15,688 bases of DNA from an uncultured Campylobacter sp. (GTDB lineage: Bacteria; Campylobacterota; Campylobacteria; Campylobacterales; Campylobacteraceae): positions 1 through 15,688 of the forward strand of contig CALEHZ010000273.1 in assembly GCA_937875715.1 (NCBI GenBank). The letters run 5' to 3'. Both the position numbers and the translations under genes were made by a program. The notes under the pieces are model-generated. The model was not told the DNA's origin. It saw only the letters and a list, made by a program, of their open reading frames with translations, and ran no database searches. Shown here piece after piece: positions 15,224 to 15,688 of the stretch. How positions within the stretch are numbered: the first letter of the stretch is position 1; each line of letters begins with the position of its first letter.

Positions 15224-15688
15224 TTATTTGCAAAGATATTTTGCGCCTACATTAGCGCTTATTGTTTGTTCGCTAAGCTCAGGGGCTGCGATTTTGGCGC
15301 CATCACTGCTTGCTGTAAGAGCATTTGAGCCCACTAAATGCAAGTAGCCAAAATCTATATTTTTAAGCTCACAATTTTTGGCAAAATTCTGGCTTAAAAC
15401 TTCTGCGTTTTCTTTGGCTTTTTGTATTAGACCATTTTTTATAAGCTCGTTATTTTTCAGCTTTGCTTCATCACTAAAAGTAGGATTTATCTTGGCTAGA
15501 TGAAGCTTAACTGGGCTTGATTTTAGCAGATTTTCAATGCCAGAAATTAGTTCATTATACTTTTCTAGCTCGTTTTCTTTAAAAGAGCAGTTCAGCTTTG
15601 AAGAAAGTCTAGTTTTTGCCTCGGCGTTTTGCGTGTGCTCGCTATATGTTTCATACGCACCGCCACTGCAAAGTCCATTTTCTTTTAC
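15224..15688 (-). CDS. SIMPL-domain (DUF541-like) periplasmic protein, C-terminal part
   Basis: The last 154 residues of a protein whose N-terminus lies beyond the right edge. The frame is open from base 15688 to a TAA at 15224-15226. Features include a Cys-containing beta segment (AKTRLSSKLNCSF), a helix (ENELEKYNELISGIENLLKS), LHLAKINPTFSDE, and a long charged helix (QKAKENAEVLSQNFAKNCEL) followed by NIDFGYLHLV. This alternation of strands with a central KAxxxAxxL helix fits the SIMPL fold, common among exported proteins of Campylobacter, whose function is not settled. Three cysteines may form disulfides. The family call is by pattern only. Confidence 0.6.
   Translation of the reverse strand, partial: VKENGLCSGGAYETYSEHTQNAEAKTRLSSKLNCSFKENELEKYNELISGIENLLKSSPVKLHLAKINPTFSDEAKLKNNELIKNGLIQKAKENAEVLSQNFAKNCELKNIDFGYLHLVGSNALTASSDGAKIAAPELSEQTISANVGAKYLCK

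Overview
The window is AT-rich (roughly one third G+C by eye) and reads like a Campylobacter or close Campylobacterota chromosome. Supporting features are the yebC-ppi neighbourhood, an ArsS-type histidine kinase, HemN, ProC, a Campylobacter-style FlgE-family protein, dense gene packing with AAGGA ribosome sites, and an extended TTTTGCTATAAT-type promoter. I cannot name the species.

Layout. 1-2834 (minus): a nonribosomal-peptide-synthetase-like gene (adenylation, carrier and condensation domains) that runs off the left edge and is broken by three single-base losses in A/T runs. 2837-5202 (minus): the intact copper pair copA and copZ, overlapping each other by 4 bases, with the NRPS-like gene starting 2 bases after copA, so one copZ-copA-NRPS operon is likely. 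5313-6858 (plus): yebC, two tiny coupled membrane proteins (75 and 33 residues) and a cyclophilin. 6971-7771 (plus): uppP. 7852-9880 (plus): an ArsS-like sensor kinase broken in its ATPase domain, then a MetQ-like binding protein with a stop codon 10 codons before its evident ancestral end. 9881-10416: a non-coding stretch made of three successive fold-back structures. 10417-12515 (plus): a FlgE-family hook/basal-body protein and an overlapping gene for an unknown exported four-cysteine protein. 12649-14764 (minus): hemN then proC. 15026-15688 (minus): a SIMPL-type periplasmic protein (partial) followed by a 62-residue cysteine-containing protein.

Two themes stand out. First, several genes show decay (NRPS-like, kinase, metQ) while their neighbours are intact. 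Second, intergenic spaces carry a dispersed family of perfect 16-base palindromes, GAATTTTATAAAATTC (seven exact copies plus variants). They lie at or inside stop codons at operon ends, and some are joined to a second hairpin module, CTTCGCAGCAGTGAAT. The palindrome family and the fold-back block before the flagellar gene are the best candidates for undescribed structure. The copper-operon NRPS is the most interesting gene-level oddity. I saw no rRNA, tRNA, CRISPR array or transposase gene.
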